From Pigmentiphaga sp. (GTDB taxonomy: Bacteria; Pseudomonadota; Gammaproteobacteria; Burkholderiales; Burkholderiaceae_B), in NCBI GenBank assembly GCA_023228945.1, contig JALOAI010000043.1:1-22095 (forward strand): a stretch of DNA of 22,095 nucleotides, in the 5' to 3' direction. A model generated the notes under the pieces. That model searched no databases and had not been told where the DNA came from. It saw only the letters and a program-made list of their open reading frames with translations. Positions 1 to 7,797 of the stretch are shown here, piece by piece. The position numbers and the translations under genes were made by a program. The first letter of the stretch is position 1, and each line of letters begins with the position of its first letter.

Positions 1-110
1 AGCACATGAGAACACTTAAACTAAAACACGTCAATATCTACTTGATATTAAAGAATATTTTTTGTCTCACTGCATCTCGTTTGATCTCACAAAATACGGT
101 ATTCAAGGCA
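1..110. mobile_element. AT-rich end of a putative integrated element
   Basis: This stretch is much richer in A and T than anything else in the window and has no convincing gene. It abuts the truncated tRNA half that begins at 111, and the tRNA's 5' half is absent. It holds a perfect 6-bp inverted repeat, AATATC at 33-38 and GATATT at 44-49. The simplest reading is the distal end of a genomic island or prophage inserted in the tRNA. The body of the element would lie to the left, outside the window. The identity of the element is inference. Confidence 0.5.
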
Positions 111-154
111 TCATAATCCGCAGGTCCGGGGTTCGAGTCCCTGATGCGCCACCA
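111..154 (+). other. 3' half of tRNA (CAU anticodon), putative att site
   Basis: The sequence reads as a tRNA from U33 to the encoded CCA: anticodon CAT at 112-114 with AA after it, 3' anticodon strand TCCGC 117-121, variable loop 122-126, T arm CGGGG/TTCGAGT/CCCTG at 127-143, acceptor strand ATGCGCC 144-150, discriminator A, CCA 152-154. Upstream bases do not pair: there is no D arm and no GGCGCAT acceptor strand at the expected distance. It is therefore a fragment, as left when an integrase recombines inside a tRNA anticodon loop and rebuilds the full gene at the other end of the element. It is an elongator tRNA-Met or a tRNA-Ile2, which share this anticodon. Confidence 0.8.
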
Positions 155-180
155 GAATTTTCCTTGTTCATCAAGGGCTT

Positions 181-206
181 AACGCCACCCTCGCCGGTGG
201 CGTTTT
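181..206 (+). terminator. Rho-independent terminator behind the tRNA
   Basis: A perfect 9-bp stem (181-189 with 196-204) with a 6-base loop runs into a TTTT tract. It sits 27 bases after the CCA end, so it is probably the native terminator of the tRNA, which argues that sequence to the right is the original chromosome. Confidence 0.75.
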
Positions 207-463
207 GCATTTCTGAGGCATGGTGCGCCCAAAACGTGGCCGCATTCGCGAACGATGCCAGGTGGCCGGCGTCCATGAGCAGTGGAATACACCGAGCGGG
301 AGCCCCGGCACCGCCTGCCCGCGGCCGACAGCCCCAACCGGGGGTGGCGCGAATCGACGCCGCGGTCTATCGGATGGCCTGAATCGGCTGGAGGCTTGCA
401 GGATATTGCATGGCGCCGGGCACGCCACATGCCGTAGCCCGGTTTCCATTGAGGGAGACCACC
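207..463. other. Intergenic stretch without a recognisable gene
   Basis: Open frames here carry no family signature and no good ribosome binding site. Nothing is seen other than the GAGGGAGA Shine-Dalgarno for the next gene at 451-458. Confidence 0.6.
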
Positions 464-709
464 ATGGCGACTCAAATCCCGAATCCCGAAGACGGCGACC
501 GGCCCGAGGGACCGATGCCGGAAATTCCTGATGAGGAGGTGCCGGGCAAGGAACGAGGGCCGGCCGATCCGGTGCCCAACCCGCCCCAGCGGCCGGAGCA
601 GCCGCCGCCTATCAGGGAACCCGACACGCAGGAGGAGCCCCCGGTGCGGGATCCCGCCACGCCGTCTCGGCCTATCTCCGATTATCCGGAAGAACAGAAT
701 TCAGGATAA
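464..709 (+). CDS. Small proline-rich hypothetical protein (81 aa)
   Basis: This is a short, hydrophilic, low-complexity protein built mostly of Pro, Glu, Asp and Arg, with PP and PEQPPP runs and no membrane segment, signal peptide or cysteine. It is probably disordered and cytoplasmic. The start at 464 is chosen because GAGGGAGA lies 5 bases upstream; an in-frame upstream ATG at 410 has no such signal. It stands alone, reading towards the nuclease gene on the other strand. A hairpin at 714-733 follows the stop without a T tract. I do not recognise a family. The strong ribosome binding site and the biased composition make it more likely a gene than chance. Confidence 0.55.
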   Translation: MATQIPNPEDGDRPEGPMPEIPDEEVPGKERGPADPVPNPPQRPEQPPPIREPDTQEEPPVRDPATPSRPISDYPEEQNSG

Positions 710-792
710 CGACGCGCCTGGCGGCCCAGGTGCCGGCCAGTCCGTCTTGCCGCCTGCGTTGCCGCCGGATTTTTCGGCTGGTGTTGTCCGGT

Positions 793-1695
793 TCAGTCCT
801 GAGGCAGGAGGCGCAAGCCGGTACGGCGTACGAATTCATCGTAGGTGATGGGCGTACCAGCCTGGGTGTCGGGGTTATTGGCTTGCCAGTGCACCCAGGA
901 GCGACCGGTGGTGGCGTCGTACACCACTTTATAGAGGTGGCTAGGCACCGCGACGCCGCCTTCCCCGATTTTTTCGGGCTGATCGGCATACACGGGGCCG
1001 GTGAACACATACACATCGCCCTGGGCCCGCATCACGTACTTTCGCGTATCTTGCTCGATTCGGCTCCAGGCGCCAGCGTTATGGCGTTGGTTCTGCGGAA
1101 CCATATTGGCCAGGCTGAAGCTCTGAGCCATGGCGTCGGCGGTATGCATATCGCCGGCGGGGGCCATGTGCCCGCGGGAATAACCCGAGCCACGGTAGTC
1201 GGCCAGCTCGGCGCGTTCGGCGCGCGGCAGCCGGGCGTCGGCAAAAAAGCGATCGCTGCGCGAGATGTCTCCCGCCTGCGCCAGCACCCGGCGGTTCAGG
1301 CGTTGCGCAACGAAAACGGGGGTTTTGGTCTGGCCGCTATGCAGAATCGCAAATGCGCTGAAGCAAAGTTCACGCAACGCATGGCCGGCAGGGACGACGG
1401 GCGCATGCCGGGCCGGAAAAAACTCCGGGCATGCCGCAAATTGCGTCTGGACCTGTGCCCCCGAGAAAGCGGCAGGCACCGTGCCCTGAGGCGTGGGGCC
1501 CGCAAGCCCGAATGGGGCAAGCACGGAATCCAGGAAGGCCGCGTCGCGCAGTTGCGGATTCAGGGCGCAGCTGGCGATGCTGAAAGCCGCGACGGCGGAA
1601 ACGACGAGAGCCCGCAGGAATCCGCGGGCTCGGCGAGGGAGAGGGGAAGACGCCGGAGAACGTTTCCGGGCGATGGACGGCTTCTTTCTCGTCAT
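793..1695 (-). CDS. DNA/RNA non-specific endonuclease, probable lipoprotein
   Basis: This 300-aa protein belongs to the NUC family of Mg-dependent nucleases that cut single- and double-stranded DNA and RNA, mostly outside the cytoplasm. The catalytic motif appears as SRGHMAPA (His176 as general base). The metal-site Asn197 lies in SLANMVPQN, and the following W-x3-E helix has Glu214. The usual DRGH is SRGH here. The N-terminus has a long basic stretch (RR at 21-22), a hydrophobic segment 26-41 and Cys43 in a lipobox-like IASC, so it is probably an exported lipoprotein, perhaps by Tat. The start at 1695 (ATG) is preferred to a GTG at 1767, but neither has a strong Shine-Dalgarno. It may salvage nucleotides or degrade extracellular DNA; that is inference. 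Confidence 0.85.
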   Translation of the reverse strand: MTRKKPSIARKRSPASSPLPRRARGFLRALVVSAVAAFSIASCALNPQLRDAAFLDSVLAPFGLAGPTPQGTVPAAFSGAQVQTQFAACPEFFPARHAPVVPAGHALRELCFSAFAILHSGQTKTPVFVAQRLNRRVLAQAGDISRSDRFFADARLPRAERAELADYRGSGYSRGHMAPAGDMHTADAMAQSFSLANMVPQNQRHNAGAWSRIEQDTRKYVMRAQGDVYVFTGPVYADQPEKIGEGGVAVPSHLYKVVYDATTGRSWVHWQANNPDTQAGTPITYDEFVRRTGLRLLPQD

Positions 1696-1781
1696 GCTAT
1701 GTAATGAGGCTGCCTGCGAAGCGAAAGGACCGATTGTAGGCCGCCGCGATCCCCAGGCTGGCTTCACGGAGATGAAACCGT

Positions 1782-2074
1782 CCCCACGCTCACTGCGTTC
1801 GCTGCCTCCGGGGGGGCTTCAGTCTCCTTCGGGCGGCCGTGCGGAAAGGGGGGACGGCCCCCACGCTCACTGCGTTCGCTGCCCCCGGGGGGCTTCAGTC
1901 TCCTTCGGGCGGCCGTGCGGAAAGGGGGACGGCCCCCACGCTCACTGCGTTCGCTGCCCCCCGGGGGGGCTTCAGTCTCCTTCGGGCGGCCGTGCGGAAA
2001 GGGGGACGGCCCCCACGCTCACTGCGTTCGCTGCCCCCCGGGGGGGCTTCAGTCTCCTTCGGGCGGCCGTGCGG
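1782..2074. repeat. Tandem GC-rich palindromic repeats, about 3.8 units of 75-77 bp
   Basis: The anchor ACGCTCACTGCG recurs at 1786, 1863, 1938 and 2015 (periods 77, 75, 77). The copies are nearly identical and differ mainly in the length of C and G runs. Each unit contains a CCCCCC/GGGGGG palindrome, and each junction contains GGCCGT...ACGGCC with a 12-base loop, so the RNA or single strand can fold repeatedly. The array fills most of the gap between the nuclease start (1695) and the DUF4148 gene stop (2093). It resembles REP/BIME-type intergenic repeats; the units abut with no spacers. Confidence 0.9.
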
Positions 2075-2092
2075 AGACTGATACGCAAAAGT

Positions 2093-2560
2093 TTACGATT
2101 GCTGGGGGTAAAACTGCGGATACATCTCGTTTTGCTTTTGGCCGGTGATCAGGTTGCCCACCAGTTCGCCGTTGCGCTCGGCCGCGACCAGTTCCGCGAC
2201 GACTTCCGTGCGGGTCTTGCCTGGAGCCTGGGAAGAGGCGGAAACCGTGCCCGGGTTGATGTCGGCCACCGTTCGGCCGCTGGAAGGATCGACGATCAGA
2301 TCGCCGTTGCGCTCGGCGGCCACCAGCTCGGCGCGTACCTGCTCGCGGGTAAATCCAACTTGCTCGCGGGCCGGGTACAGATGGGGCGCCAGATCGCGTT
2401 CGGTCTGGCCGGTGGAGGGGTTGACGATCAGATCACCGTTGCGCGCCGCTTCGACGAGCTCGGCACGAACCTGCTCGGTGCTCAGTCCTTGGGCCATGGC
2501 ATGGCCGCTGGCGAGGGCGGTCAACGAGAGGATGGCGGCGGAGAGGTAGGTCGTCTTCAT
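2093..2560 (-). CDS. Secreted DUF4148-type repeat protein
   Basis: This 155-aa protein has a clean Sec signal peptide (cleavage after HAMA, residue 23) and then three tandem copies of a ~35-residue unit beginning T-x-x-x-V-x-A-E-L-V-x-A-x-R-N-G (about residues 27, 69 and 110). The DUF4148 family is small, periplasmic, abundant in Burkholderiales, and of unknown function; most members have one or two units, so three is on the long side. The start at 2560 is set by AAGGA 8 bases upstream and by the signal peptide. It is divergent from the LysR gene and may be its target; this is inference from position only. The tandem repeat array lies directly downstream of its stop. Confidence 0.8.
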   Translation of the reverse strand: MKTTYLSAAILSLTALASGHAMAQGLSTEQVRAELVEAARNGDLIVNPSTGQTERDLAPHLYPAREQVGFTREQVRAELVAAERNGDLIVDPSSGRTVADINPGTVSASSQAPGKTRTEVVAELVAAERNGELVGNLITGQKQNEMYPQFYPQQS

Positions 2561-2710
2561 GATATTTTCCTTTTCCATAAGAATAAAAAGTCTGCAAAGA
2601 GCAGGTGAAGGGTGGGCCCCGCTGGCGTTCATCCGTGATCAGGGCATGACCAGACTATAGGGTTTATACGGATAAAGAAAAACCATTTGGGATGCATGAC
2701 AGTATTGCTA

Positions 2711-2736
2711 AAAATGAAATAATAGGGCTTCATTTT
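2711..2736. promoter_or_regulatory. Inverted repeat AAAATGAA-N10-TTCATTTT, candidate LysR operator
   Basis: A perfect 8-bp dyad (2711-2718 and 2729-2736) sits in the AT-rich divergent gap, 14 bases before the LysR start. LysR-family proteins commonly bind dyads in their own divergent promoter region. Binding is inferred. Confidence 0.5.
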
Positions 2737-2750
2737 CTGTGGGTGCTTCG

Positions 2751-3701
2751 ATGGATCGCTTACTTTCCATGCGTGTGTTCGAACGGGTCGTCGCCGAAGG
2801 CAGCTTTGCCGCCGCCGCGCGGCAGCTCGATTTGTCGCCGCCCGTGGTCACCCGCCTGGTGGCCGACCTGGAAACGCATCTCGGCACACGGCTGCTGCAG
2901 CGCAGCACCCGCCGGATGGTGCTCACCGATGCGGGACACGCCTATCTCGACCGCTTGCGCCCGATCCTCCAGGCTATCGACGAAGCCGAAGCGCTGACGC
3001 ACTCGCAAGATCGGCAACTGGAGGGCTTGGTGCGGATCCATGCGCCGCCGGTGTTGGCCACTTATGTGGTGGCGCCCTTGCTGGCCGAATTCCGCCGCCG
3101 ATTTCCAAGGATCCGCATCGAAATCGATGTCGAGGCGGCCACCGCCGATTTGTACGAAGCCTATGATTTGACGCTGATCGGTCGCCGATCGGATTTCGAC
3201 GCCGATCTCGTCGCGCGCAAAGTCGTGGAGGCCAGGGCCATTCTGGTGGCGTCGCCGCGATATCTGCAAACCCACGGCATACCCCGCGAGCCTGCGGATC
3301 TTGTCAAGCACGAAACGCTGATGCTCAGGGCCGCGGCGGGCGATCCCCTGCAATGGACGCTGTCGCGGGAAGACCGGGACGAGCCGCCTTTGCAGGTGGA
3401 GGTCAACCCGGGGCTGTGTAGCAACCATAGCGATACCCTGGTGCGCGCGGCGCTCGATGGCGCGGGTATCACTTCCGTAACAGGCGATATCGTCGCGTCA
3501 TACCTCAACGACGGGCAGTTGGTACGAGTGCTGGAGCCGTGGAGCAGCGGCCGCCTGGCCATGTACGCGGTGCTGCCCAGCCGGCGTTTCGTGCCGCAGC
3601 GCACGCGGGTGTTCCTGGAGTATCTGACCAAAGAGACCCGCCGCGAAGTGGCGCGGGCCGGGATGCTGCCGGGCTTGGAACGCATGCCGCGGGGGCAGTA
3701 A
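2751..3701 (+). CDS. LysR-family transcriptional regulator
   Basis: This 316-aa protein has the family's usual length. The N-terminal winged helix-turn-helix (residues 3-60) reads FERVVAEGSFAAAARQLDLS and ends LLQRSTRRMVLTDAG, as in the large CrgA/DsdC-like LTTR branch. The C-terminal substrate-binding domain spans about 90-295. The start at 2751 matches the family N-terminus; the GTG at 2739 would add only four residues. A perfect dyad lies 14 bases upstream. The gene is divergent from the DUF4148 gene and convergent with the NnrS operon. Its effector cannot be told from sequence, and there is no evidence that it controls the transporter operon at its 3' side. Confidence 0.9.
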   Translation: MDRLLSMRVFERVVAEGSFAAAARQLDLSPPVVTRLVADLETHLGTRLLQRSTRRMVLTDAGHAYLDRLRPILQAIDEAEALTHSQDRQLEGLVRIHAPPVLATYVVAPLLAEFRRRFPRIRIEIDVEAATADLYEAYDLTLIGRRSDFDADLVARKVVEARAILVASPRYLQTHGIPREPADLVKHETLMLRAAAGDPLQWTLSREDRDEPPLQVEVNPGLCSNHSDTLVRAALDGAGITSVTGDIVASYLNDGQLVRVLEPWSSGRLAMYAVLPSRRFVPQRTRVFLEYLTKETRREVARAGMLPGLERMPRGQ

Positions 3702-3841
3702 GCCTCTTTTGCCGGCACTGGCCCGAAGCCGGGCTATGTCGTCGTCATCGAAATCGACCGCCTGGACCGGATCGAGAACCGTTTCGTGTAAACCGTCCTC
3801 GGTACGGTGCCGCGTGGCAACCGCGCGCGGCAACGCCGGGC

Positions 3842-5197
3842 TCAGCGCCGACAGCTTTGGGCATGGGGTAAGGGGGCTTCGGAGAAGGCAGGCCAGTAGT
3901 CGATCAGCCAAAGCAGGAAGGCGGCGGCCCAGAGCAAGGCGGCCAAGGCGTAGGGCGGACCGGGAGGCCAGGGCGCCAAACCCATTTCCGGCAGGGCCCG
4001 TATCGCCACCGAAGCGATCAGTAGCACGAAAGCCAGGCGGGTTGGCCACGAAAGACCAAGCGGCCGGCCCGTATGCAGGCGGCCGGCCAGCGCCATTACC
4101 GCGAGCACGCCCATGCCCAAGCCGCCCATCAAACTGATGTGCAGGGGTGCCGTGGCGCCCCAGGGGGCGCCCAATCGCGAAGCGCCCAGGGCGAGCAGGC
4201 CCAGGCCCGCCAGGGCCGAGGCGACCGCCAGCGAGACGATTTCGGCCCGCAAGGCCTCGCGGCCGACGAAGGCTTCCGCCACCCGGTCCATGAACGCGGC
4301 GCCAGCGGCAATCCACAAATAGGCGCCCACCGTGGGCGACACGCCGCCGACTTCGGCGATGACCGCCAGGGCCAGCAGGCCGGGGGCGAGATTCAGCCGG
4401 CCGGGGTGCGGCCGGAACGGCGAGGTGGCTTGGCTGGGATCCAGCACGAGATTGGTGATCGGCACGGTGATGCGCACGAGGGCGAGCCCCAAGATGCCCA
4501 AAAAGATCAGGCCGGTAAGGCGCCAGGCCTGCGCCGCCAGGCCGGCATCGTCGGCCAGCATGGCCGCGCGCGCGATGGTGGCGGCGGCGGTAAGGGCAAG
4601 CAGCCAGCCCACGAAGGCGAGCAGGCGGGTGGTTCGGCGTTGCCACGAAGCCCAGCCCAGGTAGCTGACGAGGAGCAGCATCCAGCTCAGGTCGGCCACC
4701 GCCGACGGCCATTGCAGCCAGTCGCTGCCCAGCAAGCCGGCCAGGCGGCCCACGGCCCAGAGCGCGGCCAGGGCCCACAAGGCTCCGCCGCGCGGCCGGG
4801 GGGTGTCCGTCCACTCCGCCGGCGCCGTGGTGAGAAAGCCCAGCAAGGCCGCGCCCCAGGCGCCGAGGATCATCTCCTGCGCATGCCACAAGCCGGGCGG
4901 CAGGGTGGAGAGCGGTAGCTGGAAGGACCAGAGCAGCACCCAGGCCAGAGGCCAAATGGCCGCATAGACGGCGGCAAGCGGGAAGAACAGCCGCAGCCCT
5001 TCGTGGGTGAGCACGCGGTGCAGAGGCATGGACGAGTGGCCGCGGGAGGAGCGAGGGCCATGAGGGCGTGCGGTCTGTGCTTCGATCGCGGCGTTGCCCG
5101 CCGACGCCGACGCCGGCGGGGCGAACGAGGGGCGTGTTGTCGATTCCGCCGGGAAAGCGGCAGTGGCGTCTTCGGGCGGCGGTGCCGGCAGCCTCAT
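3842..5197 (-). CDS. nnrS: NnrS family membrane protein
   Basis: This 451-aa polytopic membrane protein has about 12 hydrophobic segments from residue ~70 to the end. NnrS proteins are haem- and copper-containing membrane proteins of denitrifiers that protect against nitric oxide stress. Family landmarks seen are WHAQEMILG near residue 105 and, later, the GMGVL...GRLHTGRPL stretch. The usual WHAHEM has Gln for the second His here. The first ~56 residues are a Pro/Ala-rich hydrophilic extension; a second possible start (MPLHRV, Met57) would remove it. I chose 5197 because its ATG overlaps the ATPase stop as ATGA, implying coupled translation. It is the last gene of the four-gene operon under the FNR-type box. 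Confidence 0.85.
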   Translation of the reverse strand: MRLPAPPPEDATAAFPAESTTRPSFAPPASASAGNAAIEAQTARPHGPRSSRGHSSMPLHRVLTHEGLRLFFPLAAVYAAIWPLAWVLLWSFQLPLSTLPPGLWHAQEMILGAWGAALLGFLTTAPAEWTDTPRPRGGALWALAALWAVGRLAGLLGSDWLQWPSAVADLSWMLLLVSYLGWASWQRRTTRLLAFVGWLLALTAAATIARAAMLADDAGLAAQAWRLTGLIFLGILGLALVRITVPITNLVLDPSQATSPFRPHPGRLNLAPGLLALAVIAEVGGVSPTVGAYLWIAAGAAFMDRVAEAFVGREALRAEIVSLAVASALAGLGLLALGASRLGAPWGATAPLHISLMGGLGMGVLAVMALAGRLHTGRPLGLSWPTRLAFVLLIASVAIRALPEMGLAPWPPGPPYALAALLWAAAFLLWLIDYWPAFSEAPLPHAQSCRR

Positions 5198-5961
5198 GCC
5201 CGCCTCCGTTCGTCGACATCGTGGATATGCGCGAAGGCGGGATCGTGCCGCAGCATGGCTTGCACGGTTTGGAAGGCGGTGGCGTCGTCGCGCGTGCCGG
5301 GAGCGCCGGCGATAGCACGCTCGCCGGCGACACCGTGGCCGGCGTGATCCAGCACGACGATGCGATGGGCGATGCGCACGGCTTCCATCAGATCGTGGGT
5401 GATGAAGAGGGCCGCGAACTGCGTTTGCTGCGCCGCGGCGATGACCAGGTCTTGCATCCGCCGCTTGAGGGCGACGTCGAGCGCCGTGAACGGCTCGTCG
5501 AAGTAGATGAAGTCGGGCCGCGGCGCAAGGGCGCGGGCGATGGCCACGCGCTGTCGCATGCCGCCCGAGAGTTCGGAGGGGTATTTGCCGAGGTCGTCGG
5601 GTTCGAACTGCGCCAGGGCGGCGGCCTCGGCGATCCGGCTGGCGCGCTGGCGCCGGGGTATTCCCGCCAGGCGCAGGCTGAAGCCGATGTTGTCGCGGGC
5701 CGTGACCCAGGGGAGCAGCCGGGGCTCCTGGAACACCATGGCGTGGTTGGCGTAGCGACGTATCACTTCGCCCTCGCGGGGTTCGACCAGGCCCGCGGCG
5801 ATTTGCGCCAGCGTGGACTTGCCGCAACCCGAGGGGCCGACCAGTGCGACGATCTCGCCGCTCTCCACGGTTAGCCAGATGTCTTCCAGCACCGTACGGC
5901 CGAAGAAAGCGTGCCCCAGCCGCCGCAGTTCGAGCCTCTTTGCGCTCGGGTGTGCGCTCAT
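5194..5961 (-). CDS. ABC transporter ATP-binding protein (nitrate/taurine/sulfonate type)
   Basis: This 255-aa ATPase of the NrtD/SsuB/TauB class energises import through the neighbouring permease. All motifs are intact: Walker A GPSGCGKST at 42-50, Q-loop in VFQEPRLLPW, signature LSGGMRQR at 131-138, Walker B FIYFDEPF with Asp155 and Glu156, and switch His189. The RLLPW after the Q-loop is typical of this class. The start at 5961 overlaps the permease stop as ATGA, and its own stop overlaps the NnrS start the same way. The partner proteins define a complete importer, but the ATPase says nothing on substrate. Confidence 0.95.
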   Translation of the reverse strand: MSAHPSAKRLELRRLGHAFFGRTVLEDIWLTVESGEIVALVGPSGCGKSTLAQIAAGLVEPREGEVIRRYANHAMVFQEPRLLPWVTARDNIGFSLRLAGIPRRQRASRIAEAAALAQFEPDDLGKYPSELSGGMRQRVAIARALAPRPDFIYFDEPFTALDVALKRRMQDLVIAAAQQTQFAALFITHDLMEAVRIAHRIVVLDHAGHGVAGERAIAGAPGTRDDATAFQTVQAMLRHDPAFAHIHDVDERRRA

Positions 5962-6776
5962 CGCTTCACTCCCCAGGGTTGCAGGGCTTCGCGCCAGCGT
6001 TCCAGTTCGGAACGCACCGGTCGGATCAGGCCGTACTCCACCACGATGAGCGCCGCCACGGCAAGGGTGACCCAGGCCAGCGCCTGGGCAATATCGAGCA
6101 AGGATCGCGAGCGGGCGAGGGCGCTGCCGATGCCGCCGGCGTTGGCCAGCAATTCGGCCATGATGGCGACCTTGAAGGCCGAGCCCAGCGCCAGGATGAG
6201 CGCCGGAAACAAGTGGGCCGCGAGCTGGCGCGCGACCACGTGGGTGAAGCGGCGGATCGCGCCGGCCCCGAACACCTGGGCCATGGCGTCGAGGGTACGG
6301 TCGCGGGTGGCGATGCCTTCGGCCGCCCCCATGAAGACCAGCGGCGTGGCGGCGATGAGAATGGTGACCGCCACCGTGGCGTCGGTGGCGCCGAACCAGA
6401 TCATGGCCAGGACGATCCAGGCGATGGGAGGGACGCCCAATGTGATCGTGAGCAGCGGACGGGCCAAACGCAAACAGGCCGGCGAATACCCCGCCACGAT
6501 GCCGACCAGAGTGCCGGCGGCGGCGGCCAGGAAGAATCCCATGAGCGCCCGCTGCGTGGTCAGCCATAGCAACTGCCAGGCCACGGGGTCGGTGAGCAGG
6601 GCGGCGGCGGCCCGCAGTGTGGCGAGCGGCGCTGGCAGGATGAAGTCGCCATAGGCTTCGTGCCCCGCTTGCCAGACGGCGGCCAGCAAGGCCAATGCCG
6701 CGACGCCGGCCCAGGCGGACCAGACGAAACGGCCCAGGCGGCCGAGGCGTTCGAGCAAACCGGCGCCGGCTGCCAT
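5958..6776 (-). CDS. ABC transporter permease (nitrate/taurine/sulfonate type)
   Basis: This 272-aa inner membrane protein is of the BPD_transp_1 fold. It has about six membrane segments; the first is at residues ~22-40, followed by the GDFILPAPLATL entry typical of SsuC/TauC permeases. The cytoplasmic coupling (EAA) loop lies in the stretch from AMAQVFGAG to ARQLAAHLFPALILALGSAF. The start at 6776 has AAGGAG 5 bases upstream; an upstream in-frame TTG at 6797 is less likely. It lies 25 bases after the substrate-binding protein gene and is coupled to the ATPase by ATGA. Only one permease gene is present, so it probably forms a homodimer. Confidence 0.92.
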   Translation of the reverse strand: MAAGAGLLERLGRLGRFVWSAWAGVAALALLAAVWQAGHEAYGDFILPAPLATLRAAAALLTDPVAWQLLWLTTQRALMGFFLAAAAGTLVGIVAGYSPACLRLARPLLTITLGVPPIAWIVLAMIWFGATDATVAVTILIAATPLVFMGAAEGIATRDRTLDAMAQVFGAGAIRRFTHVVARQLAAHLFPALILALGSAFKVAIMAELLANAGGIGSALARSRSLLDIAQALAWVTLAVAALIVVEYGLIRPVRSELERWREALQPWGVKR

Positions 6777-6801
6777 GCGGGCTCCTTGTTGTGTCAAGCG
6801 C

Positions 6802-7797
6802 TCAGAGAGCGTAAAAACCGTCGTCGGGCAGTTTGCCCCCCAGCAGGGCGGGATCGGCCTTGGCCATTAATTGGAACATGGCTTCCAGGGCGGGGCGCGT
6901 CTCGCTGGCCGGCGTGGCGGTGAGGTTGCAGTGCGGGATGGAGCGGGCGAGCATGGGCGCCGGTTGCTCGAGCGGACCCGCCGCGGCCTTGGCGCCAGCG
7001 GCGGGATCGGCCAGCACCTTGGCCGTGGCCGCCACCATCGCCGCCTGCAGTTGGGGGAGGCGATCGCCATGGCGCTCGGTGAAACCGCGCGTGACCGCGA
7101 GGCCCGCCTGTGGCACCACGGGGCCGAGCCCGGTGATCCCGCCCCATTCGCGCTGGATGTCGACGGCGCGAGCCATGGGCTTGCCGGCCTCGCCACCACG
7201 GATCTGCACGACGGTGGCGACGGGCTCGCTCAAGAGCGCCGCGGCTACCCGGCCGGCCAGCAGCATCTGGGCGGCTTCGGTCGGGTTGCCGGCCGGCACC
7301 AGCTCCATCTGCAGCTTATGGTGCTCCAGCAGTGCGCGCAGGATCAGATCGGGCGTGTCGTTGACGAAAGGCACGGCGATCCGCTGGCCCGCGAGCGCCG
7401 CCAGGCTGCTTGGGCCGCCCTCGGGGGCCATGATGTAGAGCAGGCCGTTGGTCATCACATTGACCAGCCGCAATCCCATGCCCCGGTTGTAGAGGTTGGC
7501 CGCCGCCTGCGCCGGCACCACGGAGAGATCGATGGCGCCGGAGGTGAGGCCTGCCCGCAGTTCGTCGGGATTGCGCCAGACGGTCAGCGTGACGTCGTCG
7601 GCCACCTCCGCCAGCATCTGGTTGGCCACCGCATAGGCCAGGGTGACGGTGGGACCGGCCGGAGGGCCATAAAGCGCCAGGCGGACACCCGCGGCACGGG
7701 TGGCGGAGGGTAGCGCCAGGGCGGCGGCGCCGGCGCCCAAGAGACCTAGCGCCGAACGGCGCGTAAGTTGGGAAAGCGACCTGGAATTGGCGTGCAT
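6802..7797 (-). CDS. ABC transporter substrate-binding protein, Tat-exported
   Basis: This 331-aa periplasmic binding protein is of the NMT1/SsuA/NitT-TauT superfamily. The N-terminus LTRRSALGLLGAGAAALALP is a twin-arginine signal, with cleavage near ATRA (about residue 35). The mature part begins RLALYGPPAGPT and contains the usual two-lobe pattern, with a bound-ligand segment around LSVVPAQAAANLYNRG. The start at 7797 is supported by GAGGT 7 bases upstream. It is the first gene of the operon, about 100 bases after the predicted transcription start. The ligand cannot be read from sequence. Co-transcription with nnrS and the FNR-type box suggest a compound needed during anaerobic or nitrogen-oxide respiration. 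Tat export would fit a protein folded before secretion. Confidence 0.9.
   Translation of the reverse strand: MHANSRSLSQLTRRSALGLLGAGAAALALPSATRAAGVRLALYGPPAGPTVTLAYAVANQMLAEVADDVTLTVWRNPDELRAGLTSGAIDLSVVPAQAAANLYNRGMGLRLVNVMTNGLLYIMAPEGGPSSLAALAGQRIAVPFVNDTPDLILRALLEHHKLQMELVPAGNPTEAAQMLLAGRVAAALLSEPVATVVQIRGGEAGKPMARAVDIQREWGGITGLGPVVPQAGLAVTRGFTERHGDRLPQLQAAMVAATAKVLADPAAGAKAAAGPLEQPAPMLARSIPHCNLTATPASETRPALEAMFQLMAKADPALLGGKLPDDGFYAL

Noticed and set aside
62..382. Plus-strand frame across the tRNA fragment
   Set aside because: It runs through the tRNA half and its terminator and has no protein-family signature.
714..733. 8-bp hairpin after the small proline-rich gene as terminator
   Set aside because: The stem is real but no T tract follows on either strand, so termination is unsupported.
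1782..2074. CRISPR array
   Set aside because: The units are 75-77 bp, contiguous and nearly identical with no unique spacers, and no cas gene is present.
1493..2608. Plus-strand frame through the tandem repeats
   Set aside because: It translates the repeats and the antisense of two real genes, and has no ribosome binding site or domain.
3498..5333. Long minus-strand frame overlapping nnrS and the LysR 3' end
   Set aside because: Pro/Arg/Gly-rich shadow of nnrS in another frame. The 140 bases between the LysR gene and nnrS hold no gene I can support.
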